The notes beneath the pieces are model-generated. The model was not told where the DNA came from. It saw only the letters and a program-made list of their open reading frames with translations, and did no database searches. The translations under genes were made by a program, and so were the position numbers. From DASRRB01 sp036732755 (lineage in GTDB: Bacteria > Planctomycetota > B15-G4 > SIAN01), in contig DAINBU010000050.1 in NCBI GenBank assembly GCA_036732755.1, positions 1 to 32,740 of the forward strand: a DNA stretch of 32,740 nucleotides. The letters are read 5' to 3'. Positions 8,785-17,067 of the stretch are shown in pieces (the stretch's first letter is position 1; every line of letters starts with the position of its first letter).

Positions 8785-11757
8785 ATGGTCCACCGCAAGT
8801 TCCCGCTCGCGCTCGCCGCCCTCGCGGTGGCGGGGGCGGCATTCGCGACGCCGCAACCGGCGGGCGACGGCGAGCGCCGTTCTCCGCCGCGCAAGCTGCT
8901 CGTGCGCGCCGGCCGCGTCTACACCGGCGCCGCCGACGGCGCCCTCAACGGCGGCTCGGTCGGCGGGCCGCCCGCCTCGGCCAGGATCGCGCCGTCCTAT
9001 GCGCCCGGCGCGCTGCTGATCGTCGACGGCAAGGTGGTCGAGGTCGGCGCGACCATCGAGCAGCCCGGCGACGCCGAGCTGCTCGACCTCGGCGACGCGG
9101 TCGTGATGCCCGGCATCGTGAACGCCTCGACCACGCTCGCCGGCACGTCGGCCTGGCTGCAGAACACGGTCTGGAAGGACGAGGCGGTCGCGGCCCACTT
9201 CGACCCGGCCGACGCCTTCGACCTCTTCGCCGACTGGAGCGGGCCGCTGCTCGGCGGCGTCACCACCGTCTACCTCGGCTGCGGCCCCGACCGCCTGATC
9301 AGCGGGCAGGGCGCCGTCGCGAAGCTCTCCTCGCGCGACGGCAAGGCGCAGCTGCTCGCGCGCCAGAGCCAGCTCGAGGTCAACTTCGGCTTGGTCTCGC
9401 GCACGCCGCAGAAGGTCGACCCGCCGCTCCCGCCGTCGGCCGACCACCCGATCGTGCCGGGCGAGCGACAGCTCCCGACCACGCGGCTCGGCCAGCTGAT
9501 GGGTCTGCGCGAGGCGTTCGCGCGCGCGCAGAAGCCGGCCGAGGGCGACCTCCCGACCCGCGCGCTCGCCGAGGCGATCCGCGCCCGCCGCACGATCCGC
9601 TTCGCCGCGGACGAGACCTCCGACCTGTTGAGAGCGGTGCAGGCGGCGCGCGAGCTCGGCCAGCCGGCCGTGCTGTGCGGCGCGGCCGAGGGCGCGCTCG
9701 TCGCCGACCAGCTCGCCGCCGCGCGCTACCCGGTGATCGTCGAGATCGGGCTCCAGCTGCAGACGCCGCCGGCCGACCGCCGCATGGACGCCGACACGCC
9801 GCGGCTGCGGCCCGAAACGCCGGCCGAGCTCGTGAAGCGCGGCGTGAAGGTCGCGCTCGCGACGCCGGCGCGGCGCGACCCGGCCGACATCCTGCTCGCG
9901 GGCGCGGTCGCGCTGCGCGGCGGCCTCACCGCCGAGCAGGCGATCGCCGCGCTGACGCGTGTGCCCGCCGAGATCCTCGGCGTCTCGACCCGCGTCGGCA
10001 GCCTGCTGCCGGGCCGCGACGGCGACTTCGTCGTGCTCTCCGGCGAGCCGTTCCTGCGCAGCTCGCACGTCGACGCCGTCTACGTCGAGGGTCGCCTCGC
10101 GGCGAGCCCGCCGAGCGACGCCGCGGCGATGGCGACGGGAACGGGAACGGGGACGGCGACCGTGCGCGGCGGCTCCGTCGTGATCCGCGCCGGCACGATC
10201 CTGACCGGGCTCGGCGAGCCGATCCGCGGCGGCGCCATCGCGATCAAGGACGGCCGCATCGTCGGCGTCGGCTCCGACGTCGCGATCCCGTCCGGCGCGC
10301 GCGTCATCGACGCGGGGCCCGACGCGGTCGTGACGCCCGGCTTCCTCGACTGCAACAGCCACCTCGAATTCGGCGAGGACCGCTCCAACCTGAGCCTCGA
10401 CTTCGACCCGACGCTGGTGGTCGCCGACGCGGGCGAAGACGCGCGCATGGTCGCGCGCGCCGGCGTCACGACCGCGCTGGTGCAGCCGTGGCAGGCGCAC
10501 CAGTCGGGCTCGCGCGTGATGGCGGTCAAGACGGCGGGCGCGACGCGCGCGGCGCGGATCGTCGATCCGCTCGCCGCCGTGAAGCACTACTGGCGCGGGC
10601 CGTTCGACCCGATCACCACCGCCGACCGCTTCCGCGGCGAGCTGCGGCGCGCCAAGGAGTACGTCGACAAGTGGAACAAGTACCTCGATGACCTGAAGAA
10701 GTGGCAGGAGGAGCAGAAGAAGAAGACGCCCGAGATGATCGCGGCGGAGAGGGCGAAGGCCGCCGCCGACGCGAAGAAGGAGAGCGAGAAGCCCGAGGTC
10801 ACGCAGGAGAAGAAGGTCGACCCGATCACCGGCAAGTGGGAGGTGTCGATCTCGGGCGGCCCGCTGCCGACGCCGCAGACGGGCGTGATGCACCTCAAGC
10901 TCGAGAACTCGATGGTGAGGGGGACGCTCGGCGCGCTCTTCGGCAACGAGGAGCAGCCGACCCCGGTGAGCGGCCGCTTCACCGACAAGCACCTCCACCT
11001 CGACATCGAGATCGACATCCAGGTCGGCAAGCCGACCATCGAGGCCGACCTCGACGCCGACGACCACCTCACCGGCAAGCTCCAGATCGGCGCGGCGTTC
11101 AGCCTCGACTTCTCCGCGAAGCGCACCGAGAAGTCCTTCACCGAGGTCGTGTCGGTTTCGAAGGCGAAGAAGAAGAAGGGCGCCGACGGCCGGCCGCTGC
11201 CGCCCGACGTGGTGCCCGAGCTCGAGCCCTACCGCGCCGTCTTCGGCGGCAAGGCGCCGCTCCTCTTGGAGTGTGACGCCGCGATCAGCCTGCGGCACGC
11301 GCTGCGCATCTTCTCCGAGTTCAAGCTCGAGGTCGTGGTGATGGGGGGCGACGAGCTCACGCGCCTGCCCCTGGACGAGTGGCGGCCGATCGTGAAGGGG
11401 GTCGTCCTCCCCGAGGCGATCGAGGTCGCGCGCGGCCGCGCCACGGTGGTGCCCGGCGCCGAATTCTCGGCGCTCGGCGTGCCGGTCGGCTTCCAGAGCA
11501 ACGGCGGGAACGCCGCGCGCGGGCTCGCGCTCAACGCCGCCTACGCGGTGCGGCGCGGCATGGATCCGCGCGCCGCGCTGCGCGCGCTGACGAGCGACCC
11601 GGCGAAGTTCTTCCACATCGACGACCAGGTCGGCGCGCTCGAGACGGGGCGCCAAGGGGACGTGCTGGTCTTCTCGGGCGACCCCTTCGAGCTCTCGACG
11701 CGCCTCCTGCGCGTCTTCGTCGCGGGCGAGGAGCAGAAGCTGGAGACGAAGCCATGA
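8785..11757 (+). CDS. Double amidohydrolase-like protein A5-A6 with embedded beta domain
   Basis: A single 990-residue frame encodes two tandem amidohydrolase-like units behind one signal peptide (LALAALAVAGAAFA). Unit A5 (about 36-445) starts its barrel with VMPGIVNASTTLAG (no HxH) and has RQLPTTRLGQ. A Thr/Gly-rich linker (MATGTGTGTATV, about 449-460) joins unit A6, whose barrel start TPGFLDCNSHLEFG (about 517-530) keeps only the second His. A6 carries a charged coiled coil (about 618-670) and then an inserted beta-rich domain (about 679-775) beginning DPITGKWEVSISGG, with alternating strands such as HLHLDIEIDIQVG. The C-terminus is a standard LETGRQGDVLVFSGDPFE block. Large secreted amidohydrolases of about 1000 residues paired with a 430-residue partner are known in other bacteria; the downstream gene A7 looks like that partner. 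The stop overlaps the A7 start (ATGA). Confidence 0.85.
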   Translation: MVHRKFPLALAALAVAGAAFATPQPAGDGERRSPPRKLLVRAGRVYTGAADGALNGGSVGGPPASARIAPSYAPGALLIVDGKVVEVGATIEQPGDAELLDLGDAVVMPGIVNASTTLAGTSAWLQNTVWKDEAVAAHFDPADAFDLFADWSGPLLGGVTTVYLGCGPDRLISGQGAVAKLSSRDGKAQLLARQSQLEVNFGLVSRTPQKVDPPLPPSADHPIVPGERQLPTTRLGQLMGLREAFARAQKPAEGDLPTRALAEAIRARRTIRFAADETSDLLRAVQAARELGQPAVLCGAAEGALVADQLAAARYPVIVEIGLQLQTPPADRRMDADTPRLRPETPAELVKRGVKVALATPARRDPADILLAGAVALRGGLTAEQAIAALTRVPAEILGVSTRVGSLLPGRDGDFVVLSGEPFLRSSHVDAVYVEGRLAASPPSDAAAMATGTGTGTATVRGGSVVIRAGTILTGLGEPIRGGAIAIKDGRIVGVGSDVAIPSGARVIDAGPDAVVTPGFLDCNSHLEFGEDRSNLSLDFDPTLVVADAGEDARMVARAGVTTALVQPWQAHQSGSRVMAVKTAGATRAARIVDPLAAVKHYWRGPFDPITTADRFRGELRRAKEYVDKWNKYLDDLKKWQEEQKKKTPEMIAAERAKAAADAKKESEKPEVTQEKKVDPITGKWEVSISGGPLPTPQTGVMHLKLENSMVRGTLGALFGNEEQPTPVSGRFTDKHLHLDIEIDIQVGKPTIEADLDADDHLTGKLQIGAAFSLDFSAKRTEKSFTEVVSVSKAKKKKGADGRPLPPDVVPELEPYRAVFGGKAPLLLECDAAISLRHALRIFSEFKLEVVVMGGDELTRLPLDEWRPIVKGVVLPEAIEVARGRATVVPGAEFSALGVPVGFQSNGGNAARGLALNAAYAVRRGMDPRAALRALTSDPAKFFHIDDQVGALETGRQGDVLVFSGDPFELSTRLLRVFVAGEEQKLETKP

Positions 11758-13013
11758 GCCCGATCTTCGCGCTGGCCTTCGCCCTCGTGCTGTCCGGAGG
11801 GGCGCCGGCCGGCGACCGCGCCGCCGCGCCCGAGCTGCCGGACGTTCCGCGGTATGCCATCAAGGTCGCGAAGGCGGTCACGGCGAGCGCCGACGACCGC
11901 GTCTTCGACAACGCGATCATCTTGGTGTCGAACGGAAAAATCGAGAAGGTCGGCCGCGACGTCGACGTCCCGATCCCGGCGGGGTACGAGGTCGTCGACG
12001 CCGGGACGAAGTGGGCGCTGCCCGGCTTCGTCGACTGCCACGACCACATCGGCGGCGGGCTCCAAGACCTGAACGACGGCGTCTACCTCACCAATCCCGG
12101 GCTGCGCTCGCTCGACACGATCACGCCCGAGAACGAGAACGTGAAGAACGCGCTCGCCGGCGGCGTGACCACGGTGCTGGTGATCCCGGGCTCGGGCAAC
12201 AACTCGGCGGGCTTCGGGACGATCGTCAAGACGTTCGGCCACTCCCTCGACGAGGTGCTGGTCCGCTACCCCGGCTCGCTCAAGATCGCGCAGTCAGGCA
12301 ACCCGGAGCGCTACTGGTACGGCGTCGGCCGCTCCTTCATGAACTGGAACACGCGCGACACGCTGCTGCGCGCGCGCGAGTACCACCTGAAGTGGAAGGC
12401 GTTCGAGGCGGGGAAGGGGAGCAAGCCCGACTTCAACCCGTTCTTCCACGACTTCCGCGGGCTCTTCGAGAAGAAGTTCCCGGCGACCGTCCACACCCAG
12501 ATCTACCAGGTCGTCGCCGAGACGATCCAGATGCTGCACGACGAGCTCGGCATCTGGACCGTGCTCGACCACAGCGAGTTCGACGCCGTGCAGCTGGGCG
12601 GCCAGACCAGCAAGCGCGACATGTTCGTGATCGTCGGCCCGCGCGTGCTGCACTACGAGCGCAAGAACCGGACGATCACCGGCCTGTGCGCCGACTGGCT
12701 GCGCTACGGCAACGGCAAGCAGAAGATCGGCGTCAACACCGACGCGCCGGTGCTCCCGCAGCAGGACCTGACGCTGCAGGCCGGCATGGCGGTGCGCTTC
12801 GGGCTGCCGAAGTCGCTGCGCATCCCGGCGCTCACGCGCGTTCCGGCGCAGGCGCTCGGCATCTGGGACCGGCTCGGCTCGCTCGAGCCCGGAAAGGACG
12901 CCGACCTCGGGCTGTGGACCGGCGACCCGTGCGATCCCAAGAACGCCTGCCTCATGACGTTCGTCAACGGCCGTCTCGCCTACGACGCGAGGACGATGGG
13001 CCGCCGGTACTGA
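11754..13013 (+). CDS. Secreted amidohydrolase A7, metal site apparently intact
   Basis: This 419-residue protein is the only array member with a full set of candidate metal ligands. HxH is seen in LPGFVDCHDHIGGG (His96 and His98). A Lys in SLKIAQSGNPERYW (Lys177) is placed where a carboxylated Lys is expected. There are further His in TVHTQIYQ (His247) and TVLDHSEFD (His273), and Asp330 in GVNTDAPVLPQQ. The leader MSPIFALAFALVLSGGAPAG is a signal peptide. The C-terminal LEPGKDADLGLWTGDP block is present. There are no low-complexity inserts. It begins inside the stop of the double-domain gene (ATGA), so the two are translationally coupled and plausibly act together. It is a metal-dependent hydrolase by family knowledge; the substrate cannot be predicted. 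Confidence 0.9.
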   Translation: MSPIFALAFALVLSGGAPAGDRAAAPELPDVPRYAIKVAKAVTASADDRVFDNAIILVSNGKIEKVGRDVDVPIPAGYEVVDAGTKWALPGFVDCHDHIGGGLQDLNDGVYLTNPGLRSLDTITPENENVKNALAGGVTTVLVIPGSGNNSAGFGTIVKTFGHSLDEVLVRYPGSLKIAQSGNPERYWYGVGRSFMNWNTRDTLLRAREYHLKWKAFEAGKGSKPDFNPFFHDFRGLFEKKFPATVHTQIYQVVAETIQMLHDELGIWTVLDHSEFDAVQLGGQTSKRDMFVIVGPRVLHYERKNRTITGLCADWLRYGNGKQKIGVNTDAPVLPQQDLTLQAGMAVRFGLPKSLRIPALTRVPAQALGIWDRLGSLEPGKDADLGLWTGDPCDPKNACLMTFVNGRLAYDARTMGRRY

Positions 13014-13039
13014 TCCCCGGCGTGCGTCCAGGAGCTGCC

Positions 13040-14512
13040 ATGCACCTTCGAGCGATTCCTGCGGCCGCCGCGTTCGCCGCGTTCGCCGCGCTGGCGGCGG
13101 CGATCCCGGTGCGTGCCGCGCCGGCGCGCGACGACGGCGACGACCGCTACGTCGCGATCCACTGCGGCCGCGTGATCACCGGCACCGGCGAGGAGAAGGA
13201 GCACGTCACCGTCCTGGTGAAGAACGGGAAGATCCAGGCGATCGGGGAGAAGGTCGAGCTCCCGCGCCCGTGCAAGGTGATCGACGCGGCGAAGTTCGTC
13301 GCGATGCCGGGCCACGTCGCGCCGCACAGCCGCGTCTCGCTCATGGACTTCCCGCGCGCCGGTGCGCGCGCCGACTTGAAGGTCGCCGACGAGTTCTTTC
13401 CGGCCGCCGACGCCTTCGACGTGCCGCTCGCGGCCGGCTTCACGACGCTGCAGCTCGTGCCGCCCGGCGCGGTCGGGATCCCGGGCCGCTCGATGATCGT
13501 GCGCACCGCCGACGTCGGCGCCGGCTTCGTGGTCGAGCCGGTCGGCGCGATCAAGGCGAACCTCCTCACGCCGGCCCAGGATCGCCGGATGCTGACCGAG
13601 GCGCTGAACGGTGCCAAGCGCGAGATCGAGAAGGCCGAGAAGGCGCGCGCCGACTTCGAGGCGAAGAAGAAGGCGGCCGCCGAGGCGGAGCAGAAGAAGA
13701 AGGAGGAGGAGGCGAAGAAAGCGCCGGCTCCGGGCACGCCGCCGGGCACTCCGCCCGGAACGCCCCCCAGCCAGCCGCCGAACCCGCCCCCGAATCCCAA
13801 TCCCAACCCGCAGCCCAAGGAGGGCGAGCCGCCCAAGCCCGAGGGCGCCAAGCCGGCCGAGCAGAAGCCGCCGGAGGAGTTCCAGCCGCCGCCGATCGCT
13901 CCGCCGCTGCAGCCGTTCGTCGACCTGGTCCAGAAGAAGCCGGGCGCGCTGCTCTTCGTGCGGATCGGCGCGGCGACGACGTATCTCCACTTCCTCGAGG
14001 CGACCAAGGACTTCGAGGTCGCGCACGTGCTGATGGCCGAGGTAACGCCGGCGCGCGGCCGCCCGCAGCCGTTCGGCGGCGTGCCCGGCACCGACCTGCA
14101 CTGGGCGGCGAAGAAGTTCGGCGAGAAGAAGGAGCTGGTCGTGCTGGCGCCCTACCTCTCCTACCAGCAGGGCGCGGTCGACTTCGTGAACGTGCCGCAG
14201 CGGATGGTCGAGGCGGGCGCGCGCGTCGCGTTCGGGCCGAACGGCGACGCGCCCGACGAGTTCAACTTCTTCCGGTACAACGTGAACGAGGTGATCAAGG
14301 GCGGGATGACGCGCGCCGACGCGATCACCGCCATGACCAAGCACGCCGCCGAGGCGATCGGCCTGCAGGAGCGGCTCGGCACGCTCGAGGTCGGCAAGGA
14401 CGCGAACCTGCTCTTGCTCTCGGCCGACCCCTTCGACGTGCAGGCGCGCGTCGAGCAGGTCGTGATCGAGGGCGAGCTGGCCTGGTCGCGCGAGAAGAAG
14501 GGGCGGAGCTGA
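13040..14512 (+). CDS. Secreted amidohydrolase-like protein A8 with coiled coil and Pro/Asn-rich insert
   Basis: The ATG at 13040 has a clear AGGAG six bases upstream and gives 490 residues with a signal peptide (RAIPAAAAFAAFAALAAAIP, cleavage near VRA). The barrel start reads AMPGHVAPHSRVS (about 92-104): one His is near the first HxH position and Arg takes the second. Residues about 190-225 form a Lys/Glu/Ala coiled coil and about 230-295 a Pro-rich linker with GTPPGTPPGTPP and NPNPNPQP. The end of the barrel is VAFGPNGDAPDEFN, where an Asp is near the usual position. The C-terminal LEVGKDANLLLLSADPFD block is kept. Catalysis of the normal type looks unlikely. It sits 26 bp after A7 and two bases before A9. 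Confidence 0.84.
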   Translation: MHLRAIPAAAAFAAFAALAAAIPVRAAPARDDGDDRYVAIHCGRVITGTGEEKEHVTVLVKNGKIQAIGEKVELPRPCKVIDAAKFVAMPGHVAPHSRVSLMDFPRAGARADLKVADEFFPAADAFDVPLAAGFTTLQLVPPGAVGIPGRSMIVRTADVGAGFVVEPVGAIKANLLTPAQDRRMLTEALNGAKREIEKAEKARADFEAKKKAAAEAEQKKKEEEAKKAPAPGTPPGTPPGTPPSQPPNPPPNPNPNPQPKEGEPPKPEGAKPAEQKPPEEFQPPPIAPPLQPFVDLVQKKPGALLFVRIGAATTYLHFLEATKDFEVAHVLMAEVTPARGRPQPFGGVPGTDLHWAAKKFGEKKELVVLAPYLSYQQGAVDFVNVPQRMVEAGARVAFGPNGDAPDEFNFFRYNVNEVIKGGMTRADAITAMTKHAAEAIGLQERLGTLEVGKDANLLLLSADPFDVQARVEQVVIEGELAWSREKKGRS

Positions 14513-14514
14513 CG

Positions 14515-16158
14515 ATGGGCGGTCACCTCGAGGGACTCGCGCTGCTGCTCGCGCTCGCGGCCGCGCCGCGCGCGCCGGCGCAGGAGGCGTTCACCGACGT
14601 CACGCCGTCGCGCGCGCCGTTCGACGACAAGAAGCCCGACGACAAGAAGCCGGGCGACGAGAAGAAGCCGCCCGACGCCAAGGACGCCAAGAAACCGGAC
14701 GAGAAGAAGGAAGAGAAGAAGAAGGAGGAGAAGAAGGACGAGTGGCTCGCCGTGCTGAACGGCGACGTCCACACCATCACCGACGGCGTGCTGCGCGGCG
14801 CGACGCTGCTTTCGAAGAACGGCCGCATCCAGGCGGTCGGCTACGCGATCGAAGTCCCCGCCGAGGCGGCGACCATCGACGCCGCCGGGATGCACGTCTA
14901 CCCCGGCCTGCTCGCGGTCAACTCGACCGGCGTGCTCGGCGGCGAGCCGGTCGACCTCACGACCGACGTCTACGCGCAGAACATGACCTTCGCGCTCGCG
15001 TGCGGCTGGACGACGATGGTCTCCGGCAACAGTGCAGGGAAACTCACTTGGGGGTCGCTCGACGGGCTCCTCCTGCGCAACAACCTCTGGCTGCGCGTCA
15101 ACTACGCGAGCGGCGACGAGCGCCGCCGCATCCGCGAGGAGCTCGACACGGCGCGCGAATTCCTGCGCAAGCGGCGCGCGTTCGAGCAGGCCAAGGCGGC
15201 GGGCCAGGAGATTCCGGAGCCCAAGCCGGAGGGCGTGAACGAGGCGTGGCTCAAGCTCCTCGGCGGCGACGTGCTGGCGCGCTTCGACGTCGGCTCCACC
15301 GAGGACCTGCGCAGCATCGCCAAGCTCGTCACGGAATACGGCTTCAAGGCGGTGATCTTCGGCGCGACCGAGGGGTGGATCGTCGCGGAGGAGCTCGGCC
15401 GCGCCGGCGTCTCGTGCGTCGTCACGCCCCACACGCCGCGCGTGGCCGACACGCAGCGCAACCGCCCCAACGGCGCCACCATCGAGAACGCCGCGCTCCT
15501 CTGGTCGCACGGCGTCAAGGTCGCCGTGATCCCGCAGAGCCAGCGGCTCAGCAGCGACGGCCTCCTCGACCGCGACCTGCGCACGCCGACGGTCGAGGCG
15601 ATGTTCGCGATGCGCGGCGGCCTGCCGCACGACGCCGCCGAGGCGGCGCTCACGATCAACGCGGCGCGCGTCCTCGGCGTCGACGACCGCGTCGGCTCGC
15701 TCGAGCCGGGCAAGGACGCCGACCTGATCATCCTGGACGGCGACCTGCTCGCGTACGAATCCTTCGTCTACTACGCGGTCGTGAACGGCCGCCTCGTCTA
15801 CGACAAGGCGAAGGAGCCGCTCTTCCGCGACCTGCGGCCGCGCCCGTCGACCTACAAGGAGCCCGCGCCCGAGCCGAAGCCCGAACCGAAGCCCGAGCCG
15901 AAGAAAGAGGAGGGGGCCGGCGAGAAGAAGGAGGGTGAGGGAAAACACGAGGGCGAGAAGAAGCCGGGCGACGCGCCCAAGGACGGCGAGAAGCCGAAGG
16001 GCGAGCCGAAGCCCGAAGAGAAGCCCAAGCCCGACGACGAGCCCAAGCCGGAAGAGAAGCCGAAGCCCGAAGAGAAGCCGAAACCCGATGGCGGACATCC
16101 GGCGCCGACGCGCGACCGGACGGCGATCGCGGCCGAGTCGATTCGCGCCGACTCCTGA
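14515..16158 (+). CDS. Secreted amidohydrolase-like protein A9 with charged N- and C-terminal extensions
   Basis: This is the last gene of the array, 547 residues, starting two bases after the A8 stop with GGAG just upstream. A signal peptide (GLALLLALAAAPRAPAQ) is followed by a Lys/Asp/Glu/Pro-rich segment (about 38-78). The barrel begins VYPGLLAVNSTGVLGG, with no HxH. A charged helix runs from about 200 to 225. The strand VKVAVIPQSQRLSSDG lacks a clear catalytic Asp. LEPGKDADLIILDGDLLA is the normal C-terminal block. After residue about 449 comes a tail of roughly 100 residues rich in Lys, Pro and Glu with repeated KPEPKPEEKP units. The tail could span the peptidoglycan or bind polyanions; both are guesses. 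A pseudoenzyme-like member. Confidence 0.84.
   Translation: MGGHLEGLALLLALAAAPRAPAQEAFTDVTPSRAPFDDKKPDDKKPGDEKKPPDAKDAKKPDEKKEEKKKEEKKDEWLAVLNGDVHTITDGVLRGATLLSKNGRIQAVGYAIEVPAEAATIDAAGMHVYPGLLAVNSTGVLGGEPVDLTTDVYAQNMTFALACGWTTMVSGNSAGKLTWGSLDGLLLRNNLWLRVNYASGDERRRIREELDTAREFLRKRRAFEQAKAAGQEIPEPKPEGVNEAWLKLLGGDVLARFDVGSTEDLRSIAKLVTEYGFKAVIFGATEGWIVAEELGRAGVSCVVTPHTPRVADTQRNRPNGATIENAALLWSHGVKVAVIPQSQRLSSDGLLDRDLRTPTVEAMFAMRGGLPHDAAEAALTINAARVLGVDDRVGSLEPGKDADLIILDGDLLAYESFVYYAVVNGRLVYDKAKEPLFRDLRPRPSTYKEPAPEPKPEPKPEPKKEEGAGEKKEGEGKHEGEKKPGDAPKDGEKPKGEPKPEEKPKPDDEPKPEEKPKPEEKPKPDGGHPAPTRDRTAIAAESIRADS
15859..16095 (+). repeat. Lys/Pro/Glu tandem-repeat coding region (A9 tail)
   Basis: Short imperfect direct repeats of a gagccgaagccc-like unit encode PEPK and PEEKPK motifs. 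The frame stays open to the stop at 16156-16158, so this is a translated repetitive tail. Repeat number is likely to vary between strains. Confidence 0.7.
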
Positions 16159-16198
16159 CGCGACGTTGACGTCGCGACGCGCGCGCGCGAACGCGCGC
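16159..16198 (+). terminator. Two strong hairpins directly after the array; candidate terminator
   Basis: Immediately after the A9 stop lies a perfect inverted repeat (16159-16166 with 16169-16176, CGCGACGT/ACGTCGCG). It is followed by GCGCGCG / CGCGCGC around a CGAA tetraloop (16181-16198). No T-run follows, so a classical intrinsic terminator is not shown. The hairpins may protect the 3' end, aid Rho-dependent termination, or terminate without a U-tract. Confidence 0.4.
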
Positions 16199-16262
16199 TG
16201 GAATGCACTGCGGATCTCCGTGAAGATGGCGCGCTCAGCCGCGGCCGCCCCTCCGGAGCTCC

Positions 16263-17039
16263 ATGACCCTCCCGACGCTCTTCCTCTCGCACGGCGCTCC
16301 CGACCTCGTCACGAGCGAAGCCGCCGCGCGCAACTTCCTCGAGGGTCTTTCCGAACTCGTCTCCGCGCCGCGCTTCATCGTCGTGGCGTCGGCCCACTGG
16401 TGCACGCAGCGCCCGGCCGTCGACGTCTCCGCGAAGCCGGCGACACTGCACGACTTCTTCGGCTTCGGCGTCGAGCTCGAACGCGTGATGTATCCGGCGC
16501 GCGGCGCTCCCGAGGCCGCGCGGAACGCCGTCGCGCTGCTGCGCGAGCACGGCCTTTCATGCGACGAGCGCGAGCGCGGCCTCGACCACGGCGCGTGGGT
16601 GCCGCTGGTGCTGGCGTGGCCGCGCGCCGACGTGCCGGTCTTCCAGGTCTCGCTCTCGCCGGGGCTCGGCCCGGCCCACCACCTCGCGCTCGGCCGCGCG
16701 CTCGCGCCGCTCGCCGCCGCCGGCGGCCTCGTGATCGGCAGCGGCGGCGCCGTCCACAACCTGGGCGAGCTCGGGACGAAGGACGCCCCGTGGGCGCGCG
16801 CCTTCGACGACTGGCTCGTCGCCGCCGTCGAGGCCGGCAACGAGGAGGCGCTCGTCGCGTGGCGAGAGAACGCCCCCGACGCCCGGCTCGCGCACCCGAC
16901 CGACGAGCATTACCTCCCGCTGCTCGTCGCGCTGGGCGCCGCCGGCGAGAACGCCCGCGGCCGCCCGCTCCACCGCAGCTTCACCTACGGGACGCTCAGC
17001 ATGACGGCGTTCACGATCGCGACGACGACGCGACCGTGA
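16263..17039 (+). CDS. ygiD: DODA/YgiD-type extradiol aromatic ring-opening dioxygenase
   Basis: This 258-residue protein has the usual length and motifs of the LigB-superfamily DODA type. They are LFLSHGAP (His10), SAHW (His45), LHDFFGF (about 62-68), GLDHGAWVPL (His109), GSGGAVHNL (His165), HPTDEHYLPL (His211, His216) and a C-terminal SMTAF. Characterised relatives bind Zn2+ or Fe2+ through conserved His and cleave catechols such as DOPA next to the hydroxyls. There is no signal peptide, so it is cytosolic. A GGAG lies just upstream of the ATG at 16263. It follows the amidohydrolase array after 104 bp including hairpins, so it is probably its own unit or a low-level read-through gene. It is convergent with the next gene. 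The family is secure; the substrate is not. Confidence 0.92.
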   Translation: MTLPTLFLSHGAPDLVTSEAAARNFLEGLSELVSAPRFIVVASAHWCTQRPAVDVSAKPATLHDFFGFGVELERVMYPARGAPEAARNAVALLREHGLSCDERERGLDHGAWVPLVLAWPRADVPVFQVSLSPGLGPAHHLALGRALAPLAAAGGLVIGSGGAVHNLGELGTKDAPWARAFDDWLVAAVEAGNEEALVAWRENAPDARLAHPTDEHYLPLLVALGAAGENARGRPLHRSFTYGTLSMTAFTIATTTRP

Positions 17040-17067
17040 GTCAACGACGCAAGGGGCGGCGATGGCG

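Noticed and set aside
6515..8842. A 775-codon minus-strand frame opposite A3 and A4
   Set aside because: Low-complexity composition with no signal, no motif and no ribosome-binding site; a shadow of the plus-strand genes.
8695..11655. A 986-codon open frame on the minus strand opposite the double amidohydrolase gene
   Set aside because: Its translation is Arg/Ala/Leu-rich without any recognisable domain, while the plus-strand frame has clear family motifs. Long antisense frames are expected at this GC content.
15859..16095. Possible CRISPR-like or minisatellite repeat array
   Set aside because: Units are very short, without spacers, and keep an open reading frame; it is a translated Lys/Pro/Glu tail.
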